A stretch of DNA of 64,000 nt. Origin: Molossus alvarezi. Its lineage: Eukaryota > Chordata > Mammalia > Chiroptera > Molossidae. The translations under genes were made by a program, and so were the position numbers. The notes beneath the pieces were generated by a model. That model had not been told where the DNA came from and did not search any database. It worked only from the letters and a program-made list of their open reading frames with translations. Positions within the stretch are counted from its first letter, which is position 1. Each line of letters starts with the position of its first letter. Shown here in pieces: positions 1 through 11,748 of this stretch. The stretch is from NCBI GenBank assembly GCA_037176705.1, contig CM073885.1, forward strand, positions 149,408,084-149,472,083, in the 5' to 3' direction.

Positions 1-43
1 GCTCTGTCCTAGTTGTTCTTTCCATGATATGACTGGATCTCCC

Positions 44-50
44 TATAAAA
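44..50 (+). promoter_or_regulatory. TATA-box-like heptamer (copy 1; present in every copy)
   Basis: TATAAAA is followed by a short purine-rich stretch, inside a segment with no variation seen in 33 copies. Centromeric satellites are often transcribed by RNA polymerase II, so it could seed satellite transcripts. A heptamer like this is expected by chance at a fair rate in 2 kb of AT-rich DNA. Confidence 0.2.
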
Positions 51-264
51 CGAGGAGAATGAATGTTAAAGTGTTCATGTTACTCAAGATCTGTGCATTA
101 ACTGAACCCAAATGGAAATATTCCTTCATTCCAACAGTTGTTTGACTAGAACATGTGTGTTCACACTTTCCCTGCAAAGGTACTTAACTTCCCAGGGAAA
201 AACATGCCACTGAGTGAATGTGGCCCCTGGCTCTCACAGAGTTTTGCCAAGAATTCAGTATATC

Positions 265-287
265 CAAGACTGCACCAGCAAGTCTTG
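265..287. repeat. Inverted repeat, 7-bp stem (shown in copy 1; present in every copy)
   Basis: CAAGACT and AGTCTTG are perfect complements around a 9-base loop. The outermost base (265) changes to A in copies 23 and 25, which shortens the stem to 6 bp. Confidence 0.6.
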
Positions 288-328
288 TGTCTCTTTGTCT
301 GGAACAAAAGAAACTTACACTGAGAAGT

Positions 329-375
329 TTAAGTGTGATTACACCGTTACAAATGGACATTTCTTAAACACTTAA
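329..375. repeat. Inverted repeat, 8-bp stem (shown in copy 1; present in every copy)
   Basis: TTAAGTGT and ACACTTAA pair perfectly across a 31-base spacer. The variable position 346 lies in the spacer, so both alleles keep the stem. Confidence 0.55.
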
Positions 376-393
376 CCAAAACAACATATGCTT

Positions 394-405
394 TGAGGAT
401 CCTCA
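394..405. repeat. 12-bp perfect palindrome with BamHI core (copy 1; present in every copy)
   Basis: TGAGGATCCTCA reads the same on both strands. It is the longest uninterrupted palindrome I noticed in the monomer. I saw no variation in it. Confidence 0.7.
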
Positions 406-634
406 CGCTCTAGGCTTCATGGAAGCGACTTTTGTGCCACTGAAGTGAAGAGTTCTAACACAATTCATTTGGAATAGGTTTGGTTTGTATACACTCTCCT
501 ACAAACAAAGTAGAGTGAAAAGTATGTCTAAGGACCTATCAAAAGACAGGTTGCCACATTCCCTTACATGAATACTTTCCACAACTGTACTAAGAACACC
601 TAATCTGAAAAACAGTACAACAGTGGTGGTTCCA

Positions 635-651
635 TTTCGTGTGAAGCGGGT
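635..651 (+). promoter_or_regulatory. CENP-B box (exact match), copy 1
   Basis: TTTCGTGTGAAGCGGGT fits NTTCGNNNNANNCGGGN at all nine essential positions (TTCG, A, CGGG). In mammals this 17-bp site is bound by the DNA-binding domain of CENP-B and helps kinetochore assembly and heterochromatin balance on centromeric satellite. It is the only match in the monomer: the reverse complement needs CCCG, which is absent. Methylation of its two CpGs is known to reduce CENP-B binding. That CENP-B binds here is inferred. Confidence 0.82.
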
Positions 652-673
652 ATAGCCCTAGAATCTTTTTCTC

Positions 674-687
674 AATATTTGGATATT
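674..687. repeat. Short inverted repeat downstream of the CENP-B box (copy 1; present in every copy)
   Basis: AATAT and ATATT flank TTGG, 23 bp after the box, in an AT-rich and almost invariant stretch. A stem this short may be chance. Confidence 0.4.
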
Positions 688-1420
688 ATTTGAAGAAGGT
701 TGTCTATTGGAACACAGTTCTTTGAACAGAGAGCCACTAAACAGTCAATTGGACACTGCAACCGTAGTAAGGTTTCCATTCTGCTCTTGAACTGACTGTT
801 ATTATATTATTCTGCACAGAAAGAACACCAGTCATGAACACTTTTGACTATGCCAGTGTATTCCCATAGGTGCTTCGGAGAAATAGTCTTGAAACAAGTG
901 AATCCATGACCATTGTTCGAAGACTGACACTCCCTCTTTTAAATGGATCACTTTTTTGTTCTAATGGCTGGAATAAGGGGATTGAGTACTTGTCAGTTAT
1001 CAAGAAATAGGCTGAATGTGTCACAGGGAATTAGAAAGATCGGTTCAGGAGGTTCCATTCTTGAACAAGGTACAATTCCAGCATTTCACAATGATGGAAA
1101 GCGAGTACTTTGAATTCTCTGGAGAAAACAGATATCTACTCCTTATGTTTTTTGAGGAAATCGGTACAAACAGTGAAATGTATGATGGATCCAAGAATGA
1201 CAATGATTCATTCGGGAACAACTTTAAAGAATGTGTGTAGAACTGAATAGGCTATCGATTTCCATGACCTGAACATTGCCCTAACCAATGTGTTTGATTT
1301 CTGCAGCCCAGCCTTTGTTGGATATCAAGATGACTCATAGGCACTTCCAGGAAAACAACACCTATGCAGGGCTAAAAGGTAGTATGTTGAAAGGCTGCCA
1401 AATCAACTAGTACAGGTTGA

Positions 1421-1442
1421 CTTTCCTGGTCCCATAGGAAAG
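1421..1442. repeat. Inverted repeat, 6-bp stem (copy 1; present in every copy)
   Basis: CTTTCC and GGAAAG flank a 10-base loop. In copies 21 and 23, t1425 weakens the fifth pair to a T-G (wobble) pair. Confidence 0.5.
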
Positions 1443-1494
1443 AAGGCAGACACCTGCATTTACTTACAACACTGTTTAACACTCCAATGTAAAG

Positions 1495-1516
1495 TATGCC
1501 CTGCACACCGGGCATA
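1495..1516. repeat. Inverted repeat, 7-bp GC-rich stem (copy 1; present in every copy)
   Basis: TATGCCC and GGGCATA flank an 8-base loop. Copy 8 changes the last loop base and copy 19 breaks the innermost pair. The stem is otherwise invariant. Confidence 0.6.
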
Positions 1517-1958
1517 GTTAGTGTGTAAGTAATTGAAATGGATAGCCAGGTCCACTGCACAAGTGCATTTTCTCTAGAACACTCCTCTTGTCCTAATTCA
1601 CAGAGGTGTTCAATGTGAAAAACCCTTGGTTTTGTCAGTGTCTTCCAATTCATGGATTTACTCCTTGCATGGAGACAACCAATGTTTCAACTACATCACT
1701 TTAGATGTGTTCAGTCTCACTGCTTCAAGAATGCACATGTGTGACACCAGTAGTTATCAGTCTTTCCATTGATTCCGTCTTGGCCATACGTTGGTTCACT
1801 GTTCTGAGTAAGAATCATGTGAAACCAACTGCTACAGCAGAAACCAAGCTTTTTCCAAGGATCGCCTTCAAAAATGGGCTTCAATACGATCCAATCTGTG
1901 AAACCATGAACAACGCAGAACACAAAAAGGGATAACTTTTGATTCTACACATAAGTGT

Positions 1959-3916
1959 GCTCTGTCCTAGTTGTTCTTTCCATGATATGACTGGATCTCC
2001 CTATAAAACGAGGAGAATGAATGTTAAAGTGTTCATGTTACTCAAGATCTGTGCATTAACTGAACCCAAATGGAAATATTCCTTCATTCCAACAGTTGTT
2101 TGACTAGAACATGTGTGTTCACACTTTCCCTGCAAAGGTACTTAACTTCCCATGGAAAAACATGCCACTGAGTGAATGTGGCCCCTGGCTCTCACAGAGT
2201 TTTGCCAAGAATTCAGTATATCCAAGACTGCACCAGCAAGTCTTGTGTCTCTTTGTCTGGAACAAAAGAAACTTACCCTGAGAAGTTTAAGTGTGATTAC
2301 ACCTTTACAAATGGACATTTCTTAAACACTTAACCAAAACAACATATGCTTTGAGGATCCTCACGCTCTAGGCTTCATGGAAGCGACTTTTGTGCCACTG
2401 AAGTGAAGAGTTCTAACACAATTCATTTGGAATAGGTTTGGTTTGTATACACTCTCCTACAAACAAAGTAGAGTGAAAAGTATGTCTAAGGACCTATCAA
2501 AAGACAGGTTGCCACATTCCCTTACATGAATACTTTCCACAACTGTACTAAGAACACCTAATCTGAAAAACAGTACAACAGTGGTGGTTCCATTTCGTGT
2601 GAAGCGGGTATAGCCCTAGAATCTTTTTCTCAATATTTGGATATTATTTGAAGAAGGTTGTCTATTGGAACACAGTTCTTTGAACAGAGAGCCACTAAAC
2701 AGTCAATTGGACACTGCAACCGTAGTAAGGTTTCCATTCTGCTCTTGAACTGACTGTTATTATATTATTCTGCACAGAAAGAACACCAGTCATGAACACT
2801 TTTGACTATGCCAGTGTATTCCCATAGGTGCTTCGGAGAAATAGTCTTGAAACAAGTGAATCCATGACCATTGTTCGAAGACTGACACTCCCTCTTTTAA
2901 ATGGATCACTTTTTTGTTCTAATGGCTGGAATAAGGGGATTGAGTACTTGTCAGTTATCAAGAAATAGGCTGAATGTGTCACAGGGAATTAGAAAGATCG
3001 GTTCAGGAGGTTCCATTCTTGAACAAGGTACAATTCCAGCATTTCACAATGATGGAAAGCGAGTACTTTGAATTCTCTGGAGAAAACAGGTATCTACTCC
3101 TTATGTTTTTTGAGGAAATCGGTACAAACAGTGAAATGTATGATGGATCCAAGAATGACACTGATTCATTCGGTAACAACTTTAAAGAATGTGTGTAGAA
3201 CTGAATAGGCTATCGATTTCCATGACCTGAACATTGCCCTAACCAATGTGTTTGATTTCTGCAGCCCAGCCTTTGTTGGATATCAAGATGACTCATAGGC
3301 ACTTCCAGGAAAACAACACATATGCAGGGCTAAAAGGTAGTATGTTGAAAGGCTGCCAAATCAACTAGTACAGGTTGACTTTCCTGGTCCCATAGGAAAG
3401 AAGGCAGACACCTGCATTTACTTACAACACTGTTTAACACTCCAATGTAAAGTATGCCCTGCACACCGGGCATAGTTAGTGTGTAAGTAATTGAAATGGA
3501 TAGCCAGGTCCACTGCACAAGTGCATTTTCTCTAGAACACTCCTCTTGTCCTAATTCACAGAGGTGTTCAATGTGAAAAACCCTTGGTTTTGTCAGTGTC
3601 TTCCAATTCATGGATTTACTCCTTGCATGGAGACAACCAATGTTTCAACTACATCACTTTAGATGTGTTCAGTCTCACTGCTTCAAGAATGCACATGTGT
3701 GACACCAGTAGTTATCAGTCTTTCCATTGATTCCGTCTTGGCCATACGTTGGTTCACTGTTCTGAGTAAGAATCATGTGAAACCAACTGCTACAGCAGAA
3801 ACCAAGCTTTTTCCAAGGATCGCCTTCAAAAATGGGCTTCAATACGATCCAATCTGTGAAACCATGAACAACGCAGAACACAAAAAGGGATAACTTTTGA
3901 TTCTACACATAAGTGT
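1959..3916 (+). repeat. Satellite monomer copy 2 (type B)
   Basis: Type B is defined by t195, c319, t346, g919 and a1362. It matches copy 6 at every position I compared, and copy 9 apart from one private change there. It lies between the two type A sisters (copies 1 and 3). Confidence 0.97.
2593..2609 (+). promoter_or_regulatory. CENP-B box, copy 2
   Basis: All 17 bases are identical to copy 1. Confidence 0.82.
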
Positions 3917-5874
3917 GCTCTGTCCTAGTTGTTCTTTCCATGATATGACTGGATCTCCCTATAAAACGAGGAGAATGAATGTTAAAGTGTTCATGTTACT
4001 CAAGATCTGTGCATTAACTGAACCCAAATGGAAATATTCCTTCATTCCAACAGTTGTTTGACTAGAACATGTGTGTTCACACTTTCCCTGCAAAGGTACT
4101 TAACTTCCCAGGGAAAAACATGCCACTGAGTGAATGTGGCCCCTGGCTCTCACAGAGTTTTGCCAAGAATTCAGTATATCCAAGACTGCACCAGCAAGTC
4201 TTGTGTCTCTTTGTCTGGAACAAAAGAAACTTACACTGAGAAGTTTAAGTGTGATTACACCGTTACAAATGGACATTTCTTAAACACTTAACCAAAACAA
4301 CATATGCTTTGAGGATCCTCACGCTCTAGGCTTCATGGAAGCGACTTTTGTGCCACTGAAGTGAAGAGTTCTAACACAATTCATTTGGAATAGGTTTGGT
4401 TTGTATACACTCTCCTACAAACAAAGTAGAGTGAAAAGTATGTCTAAGGACCTATCAAAAGACAGGTTGCCACATTCCCTTACATGAATACTTTCCACAA
4501 CTGTACTAAGAACACCTAATCTGAAAAACAGTACAACAGTGGTGGTTCCATTTCGTGTGAAGCGGGTATAGCCCTAGAATCTTTTTCTCAATATTTGGAT
4601 ATTATTTGAAGAAGGTTGTCTATTGGAACACAGTTCTTTGAACAGAGAGCCACTAAACAGTCAATTGGACACTGCAACCGTAGTAAGGTTTCCATTCTGC
4701 TCTTGAACTGACTGTTATTATATTATTCTGCACAGAAAGAACACCAGTCATGAACACTTTTGACTATGCCAGTGTATTCCCATAGGTGCTTCGGAGAAAT
4801 AGTCTTGAAACAAGTGAATCCATGACCATTGTTCGAAGACTGACACTCCCTCTTTTAAATGGATCACTTTTTTGTTCTAATGGCTGGAATAAGGGGATTG
4901 AGTACTTGTCAGTTATCAAGAAATAGGCTGAATGTGTCACAGGGAATTAGAAAGATCGGTTCAGGAGGTTCCATTCTTGAACAAGGTACAATTCCAGCAT
5001 TTCACAATGATGGAAAGCGAGTACTTTGAATTCTCTGGAGAAAACAGATATCTACTCCTTATGTTTTTTGAGGAAATCGGTACAAACAGTGAAATGTATG
5101 ATGGATCCAAGAATGACAATGATTCATTCGGGAACAACTTTAAAGAATGTGTGTAGAACTGAATAGGCTATCGATTTCCATGACCTGAACATTGCCCTAA
5201 CCAATGTGTTTGATTTCTGCAGCCCAGCCTTTGTTGGATATCAAGATGACTCATAGGCACTTCCAGGAAAACAACACCTATGCAGGGCTAAAAGGTAGTA
5301 TGTTGAAAGGCTGCCAAATCAACTAGTACAGGTTGACTTTCCTGGTCCCATAGGAAAGAAGGCAGACACCTGCATTTACTTACAACACTGTTTAACACTC
5401 CAATGTAAAGTATGCCCTGCACACCGGGCATAGTTAGTGTGTAAGTAATTGAAATGGATAGCCAGGTCCACTGCACAAGTGCATTTTCTCTAGAACACTC
5501 CTCTTGTCCTAATTCACAGAGGTGTTCAATGTGAAAAACCCTTGGTTTTGTCAGTGTCTTCCAATTCATGGATTTACTCCTTGCATGGAGACAACCAATG
5601 TTTCAACTACATCACTTTAGATGTGTTCAGTCTCACTGCTTCAAGAATGCACATGTGTGACACCAGTAGTTATCAGTCTTTCCATTGATTCCGTCTTGGC
5701 CATACGTTGGTTCACTGTTCTGAGTAAGAATCATGTGAAACCAACTGCTACAGCAGAAACCAAGCTTTTTCCAAGGATCGCCTTCAAAAATGGGCTTCAA
5801 TACGATCCAATCTGTGAAACCATGAACAACGCAGAACACAAAAAGGGATAACTTTTGATTCTACACATAAGTGT
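3917..5874 (+). repeat. Satellite monomer copy 3 (type A)
   Basis: It carries the full type A signature, including a1132, a1203 and g1216. I found no difference from copy 1, which implies a recent copy event over a two-monomer distance. Confidence 0.97.
4551..4567 (+). promoter_or_regulatory. CENP-B box, copy 3
   Basis: All 17 bases are identical to copy 1. Confidence 0.82.
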
Positions 5875-7832
5875 GCTCTGTCCTAGTTGTTCTTTCCATG
5901 ATATGACTGGATCTCCCTATAAAACGAGGAGAATGAATGTTAAAGTGTTCATGTTACTCAAGATCTGTGCATTAACTGAACCCAAATGGAAATATTCCTT
6001 CATTCCAACAGTTGTTTGACTAGAACATGTGTGTTCACACTTTCCCTGCAAAGGTACTTAACTTCCCAGGGAAAAACATGCCACTGAGTGAATGTGGCCC
6101 CTGGCTCTCACAGAGTTTTGCCAAGAATTCAGTATATCCAAGACTGCACCAGCAAGTCTTGTGTCTCTTTGTCTGGAACAAAAGAAACTTACACTGAGAA
6201 GTTTAAGTGTGATTACACCGTTACAAATGGACATTTCTTAAACACTTAACCAAAACAACATATGCTTTGAGGATCCTCACGCTCTAGGCTTCATGGAAGC
6301 GACTTTTGTGCCACTGAAGTGAAGAGTTCTAACACAATTCATTTGGAATAGGTTTGGTTTGTATACACTCTCCTACAAACAAAGTAGAGTGAAAAGTATG
6401 TCTAAGGACCTATCAAAAGACAGGTTGCCACATTCCCTTACATGAATACTTTCCACAACTGTACTAAGAACACCTAATCTGAAAAACAGTACAACAGTGG
6501 TGGTTCCATTTCGTGTGAAGCGGGTATAGCCCTAGAATCTTTTTCTCAATATTTGGATATTATTTGAAGAAGGTTGTCTATTGGAACACAGTTCTTTGAA
6601 CAGAGAGCCACTAAACAGTCAATTGGACACTGCAACCGTAGTAAGGTTTCCATTCTGCTCTTGAACTGAATGTTATTATATTATTCTGCACAGAAAGAAC
6701 ACCAGTCATGAACACTTTTGACTATGCCAGTGTATTCCCATAGGTGCTTCGGAGAAATAGTCTTGAAACAAGTGAATCCATGACCATTGTTCGAAGACTG
6801 ACACTCCCTCTTTTAAATGGATCACTTTTTTGTTCTAATGGCTGGAATAAGGGGATTGAGTACTTGTCAGTTATCAAGAAATAGGCTGAATGTGTCACAG
6901 GGAATTAGAAAGATCGGTTCAGGAGGTTCCATTCTTGAACAAGGTACAATTCCAGCATTTCACAATGATGGAAAGCGAGTACTTTGAATTCTCTGGAGAA
7001 AACAGGTATCTACTCCTTATGTTTTTTGAGGAAATCGGTACAAACAGTGAAATGTATGATGGATCCAAGAATGACACTGATTCATTCGGTAATAACTTTA
7101 AAGAATGTGTGAAGAACTGAATAGGCTATCGATTTCCATGACCTGAACATTGCCCTAACCAATGTGTTTGATTTCTGCAGCCCAGCCTTTGTTGGATATC
7201 AAGATGACTCATAGGCACTTCCAGGAAAACAGCACCTATGCAGGGCTAAAAGGTAGTATGTTGAAAGGCTGCCAAATCAACTAGTACAGGTTGACTTTCC
7301 TGGTCCCATAGGAAAGAAGGCAGACACCTGCATTTACTTACAACACTGTTTAACACTCCAATGTAAAGTATGCCCTGCACACCGGGCATAGTTAGTGTGT
7401 AAGTAATTGAAATGGATAGCCAGGTCCACTGCACAAGTGCATTTTCTCTAGAACACTCCTCTTGTCCTAATTCACAGAGGTGTTCAATGTGAAAAACCCT
7501 TGGTTTTGTCAGTGTCTTCCAATTCATGGATTTACTCCTTGCATGGAGACAACCAATGTTTCAATTACATCACTTTAGATGTGTTCAGTCTCACTGCTTC
7601 AAGAATGCACATGTGTGACACCAGTAGTTATCAGTCTTTCCATTGATTCCGTCTTGGCCATACGTTGGTTCACTGTTCTGAGTAAGAATCATGTGAAACC
7701 AACTGCTACAGCAGAAACCAAGCTTTTTCCAAGGATCGCCTTCAAAAATGGGCTTCAATACGATCCAATCTCTGAAACCATGAACAACGCAGAACACAAA
7801 AAGGGATAACTTTTGATTCTACACATAAGTGT
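5875..7832 (+). repeat. Satellite monomer copy 4 (type A')
   Basis: Type A' keeps g195, a319 and g346 but has a796, g1132, c1203 and t1216. Private changes are c1219t, t1238a, a1358g and c1691t, with c1898. The t1238a change removes the stop of the small frame that starts at monomer position 1016, extending it by two codons. That is an argument against coding selection. Confidence 0.97.
6509..6525 (+). promoter_or_regulatory. CENP-B box, copy 4
   Basis: All 17 bases are identical to copy 1. Confidence 0.82.
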
Positions 7833-9790
7833 GCTCTGTCCTAGTTGTTCTTTCCATGATATGACTGGATCTCCCTATAAAACGAGGAGAATGAATGTTA
7901 AAGTGTTCATGTTACTCAAGATCTGTGCATTAACTGAACCCAAATGGAAATATTCCTTCATTCCAACAGTTGTTTGACTAGAACATGTGTGTTCACACTT
8001 TCCCTGCAAAGGTACTTAACTTCCCAGGGAAAAACATGCCACTGAGTGAATGTGGCCCCTGGCTCTCACAGAGTTTTGCCAAGAATTCAGTATATCCAAG
8101 ACTGCACCAGCAAGTCTTGTGTCTCTTTGTGTGGAACAAAAGAAACTTACCCTGAGAAGTTTAAGTGTGATTACACCTTTACAAATGGACATTTCTTAAA
8201 CACTTAACCAAAACAACATATGCTTTGAGGATCCTCACGCTCTAGGCTTCATGGAAGCGACTTTGGTGCCACTGAAGTGAAGAGTTCTAACACAATTCAT
8301 TTGGAATAGGTTTGGTTGGTATACACTCTCCTACAAACAAAGTAGAGTGAAAAGTATGTCTAAGGACCTATCAAAAGACAGGTTGCCACATTCCCTTACA
8401 TGAATACTTTCCACAACTGTACTAAGAACACCTAATCTGAAAAACAGTACAACAGTGGTGGTTCCATTTCGTGTGAAGCGGGTATAGCCCTAGAATCTTT
8501 TTCTCAATATTTGGATATTATTTGAAGAAGGTTGTCTATTGGAACACAGTTCTTTGAACAGAGAGCCACTAAACAGTCAATTGGACACTGCAACCGTAGT
8601 AAGGTTTCCATTCTGCTCTTGAACTGACTGTTATTATATTATTCTGCACAGAAAGAACACCAGTCATGAACACTTTTGACTATGCCAGTGTATTCCCATA
8701 GGTGCTTCGGAGAAATAGTCTTGAAACAAGTGAATCCATGACCATTGTTCAAAGACTGACACTCCCTCTTTTAAATGGATCACTTTTTTGTTCTAATGGC
8801 TGGAATAAGGGGATTGAGTACTTGTCAGTTGTCAAGAAATAGGCTGAATGTGTCACAGGGAATTAGAAAGATCGGTTCAGGAGGTTCCATTCTTGAACAA
8901 GGTACAATTCCAGCATTTCACAATGATGGAAAGCGAGTACTTTGAATTCTCTGGAGAAAACAGGTATCTACTCCTTATGTTTTTTGAGGAAATCGGTACA
9001 AACAGTGAAATGTATGATGGATCCAAGAATGACACTGATTCATTCGGTAACAACTTTAAAGAATGTGTGTAGAACTGAATAGGCTATCGATTTCCATGAC
9101 CTGAACATTGCCCTAACCAATGTGTTTGATTTCTGCAGCCCAGCCTTTGTTGGATATCAAGATGACTCATAGTCACTTCCAGGAAAACAACACATATGCA
9201 GGGCTAAAAGGTAGTATGTTGAAAGGCTGCCAAATCAACTAGTACAGGTTGACTTTCCTGGTCCCATAGGAAAGAAGGCAGACACCTGCATTTACTTACA
9301 ACACTGTTTAACACTCCAATGTAAAGTATGCCCTGCACACCGGGCATAGTTAGTGTGTAAGTAATTGAAATGGATAGCCAGGTCCACTGCACAAGTGCAT
9401 TTTCTCTAGAACACTCCTCTTGTCCTAATTCACAGAGGTGTTCAATGTGAAAAACCCTTGGTTTTGTCAGTGTCTTCCAATTCATGGATTTACTCCTTGC
9501 ATGGAGACAACCAATGTTTCAACTACATCACTTTAGATGTGTTCAGTCTCACTGCTTCAAGAATGCACATGTGTGACACCAGTAGTTATCAGTCTTTCCA
9601 TTGATTCCGTCTTGGCCATACGTTGGTTCACTGTTCTGAGTAAGAATCATGTGAAACCAACTGCTACAGCAGAAACCAAGCTTTTTCCAAGGATCGCCTT
9701 CAAAAATGGGCTTCAATACGATCCAATCTGTGAAACCATGAACAACGCAGAACACAAAAAGGGATAACTTTTGATTCTACACATAAGTGT
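7833..9790 (+). repeat. Satellite monomer copy 5 (type C)
   Basis: Type C is defined by g299, c319, t346, g433, g486, a919, g999 and a1362. The private change is g1341t. It is the first member of the first C-B-D trimer. Confidence 0.97.
8467..8483 (+). promoter_or_regulatory. CENP-B box, copy 5
   Basis: All 17 bases are identical to copy 1. Confidence 0.82.
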
Positions 9791-11748
9791 GCTCTGTCCT
9801 AGTTGTTCTTTCCATGATATGACTGGATCTCCCTATAAAACGAGGAGAATGAATGTTAAAGTGTTCATGTTACTCAAGATCTGTGCATTAACTGAACCCA
9901 AATGGAAATATTCCTTCATTCCAACAGTTGTTTGACTAGAACATGTGTGTTCACACTTTCCCTGCAAAGGTACTTAACTTCCCATGGAAAAACATGCCAC
10001 TGAGTGAATGTGGCCCCTGGCTCTCACAGAGTTTTGCCAAGAATTCAGTATATCCAAGACTGCACCAGCAAGTCTTGTGTCTCTTTGTCTGGAACAAAAG
10101 AAACTTACCCTGAGAAGTTTAAGTGTGATTACACCTTTACAAATGGACATTTCTTAAACACTTAACCAAAACAACATATGCTTTGAGGATCCTCACGCTC
10201 TAGGCTTCATGGAAGCGACTTTTGTGCCACTGAAGTGAAGAGTTCTAACACAATTCATTTGGAATAGGTTTGGTTTGTATACACTCTCCTACAAACAAAG
10301 TAGAGTGAAAAGTATGTCTAAGGACCTATCAAAAGACAGGTTGCCACATTCCCTTACATGAATACTTTCCACAACTGTACTAAGAACACCTAATCTGAAA
10401 AACAGTACAACAGTGGTGGTTCCATTTCGTGTGAAGCGGGTATAGCCCTAGAATCTTTTTCTCAATATTTGGATATTATTTGAAGAAGGTTGTCTATTGG
10501 AACACAGTTCTTTGAACAGAGAGCCACTAAACAGTCAATTGGACACTGCAACCGTAGTAAGGTTTCCATTCTGCTCTTGAACTGACTGTTATTATATTAT
10601 TCTGCACAGAAAGAACACCAGTCATGAACACTTTTGACTATGCCAGTGTATTCCCATAGGTGCTTCGGAGAAATAGTCTTGAAACAAGTGAATCCATGAC
10701 CATTGTTCGAAGACTGACACTCCCTCTTTTAAATGGATCACTTTTTTGTTCTAATGGCTGGAATAAGGGGATTGAGTACTTGTCAGTTATCAAGAAATAG
10801 GCTGAATGTGTCACAGGGAATTAGAAAGATCGGTTCAGGAGGTTCCATTCTTGAACAAGGTACAATTCCAGCATTTCACAATGATGGAAAGCGAGTACTT
10901 TGAATTCTCTGGAGAAAACAGGTATCTACTCCTTATGTTTTTTGAGGAAATCGGTACAAACAGTGAAATGTATGATGGATCCAAGAATGACACTGATTCA
11001 TTCGGTAACAACTTTAAAGAATGTGTGTAGAACTGAATAGGCTATCGATTTCCATGACCTGAACATTGCCCTAACCAATGTGTTTGATTTCTGCAGCCCA
11101 GCCTTTGTTGGATATCAAGATGACTCATAGGCACTTCCAGGAAAACAACACATATGCAGGGCTAAAAGGTAGTATGTTGAAAGGCTGCCAAATCAACTAG
11201 TACAGGTTGACTTTCCTGGTCCCATAGGAAAGAAGGCAGACACCTGCATTTACTTACAACACTGTTTAACACTCCAATGTAAAGTATGCCCTGCACACCG
11301 GGCATAGTTAGTGTGTAAGTAATTGAAATGGATAGCCAGGTCCACTGCACAAGTGCATTTTCTCTAGAACACTCCTCTTGTCCTAATTCACAGAGGTGTT
11401 CAATGTGAAAAACCCTTGGTTTTGTCAGTGTCTTCCAATTCATGGATTTACTCCTTGCATGGAGACAACCAATGTTTCAACTACATCACTTTAGATGTGT
11501 TCAGTCTCACTGCTTCAAGAATGCACATGTGTGACACCAGTAGTTATCAGTCTTTCCATTGATTCCGTCTTGGCCATACGTTGGTTCACTGTTCTGAGTA
11601 AGAATCATGTGAAACCAACTGCTACAGCAGAAACCAAGCTTTTTCCAAGGATCGCCTTCAAAAATGGGCTTCAATACGATCCAATCTGTGAAACCATGAA
11701 CAACGCAGAACACAAAAAGGGATAACTTTTGATTCTACACATAAGTGT
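9791..11748 (+). repeat. Satellite monomer copy 6 (type B)
   Basis: It has the type B signature (t195, c319, t346, g919, a1362) and no private change seen. It is the second member of the first C-B-D trimer. Confidence 0.97.
10425..10441 (+). promoter_or_regulatory. CENP-B box, copy 6
   Basis: All 17 bases are identical to copy 1. Confidence 0.82.

Larger units (their letters stand above)
1..1958 (+). repeat. Satellite monomer copy 1 (type A), reference copy
   Basis: This copy is used for numbering. Its diagnostic bases are g195, a319, g346, c796, g919, a1132, a1203, g1216, c1362 and g1898. The a1132/a1203/g1216 set is shared only with copy 3, so these two are sisters separated by a type B copy. 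Single-cut restriction landmarks visible in the unit are HindIII near 1848 and PstI near 1302, and there are two EcoRI sites near 250 and 1110. There is no coding signal: frames of 68-93 codons overlap on both strands. Confidence 0.97.

Noticed and set aside
661..710. Resemblance of the AT-rich stretch after the box to alpha satellite
   Set aside because: Only short words such as TAGAATCT and ATATTTGGA match, which is too little to claim descent.
1016..1240. A 74-codon forward frame recurring in nearly every copy
   Set aside because: It recurs only because the monomer recurs. Copy 7 frameshifts it, copy 4 loses its stop, and changes such as E to V and the four in copy 20 alter residues freely. 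No family is recognised.
1372..1653. A 93-codon reverse frame in every copy
   Set aside because: This length is expected by chance in 2 kb. Changes in copies 8, 17, 19, 20, 21 and 22 are mostly residue-changing, and there is no recognisable domain or start context.
1705..1935. Overlapping forward (76 codons) and reverse (68 codons) frames on the same DNA
   Set aside because: Two mutually overlapping short frames on opposite strands are shadows of each other. Neither shows a coding pattern of change.
1..1958. A hidden 178-bp or 31-bp sub-repeat within the monomer (1,958 is 11 x 178)
   Set aside because: I compared segments at such lags and saw no consistent similarity. Scattered TTCC-like words are irregularly spaced. 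A dot plot of one monomer at low stringency would settle it.
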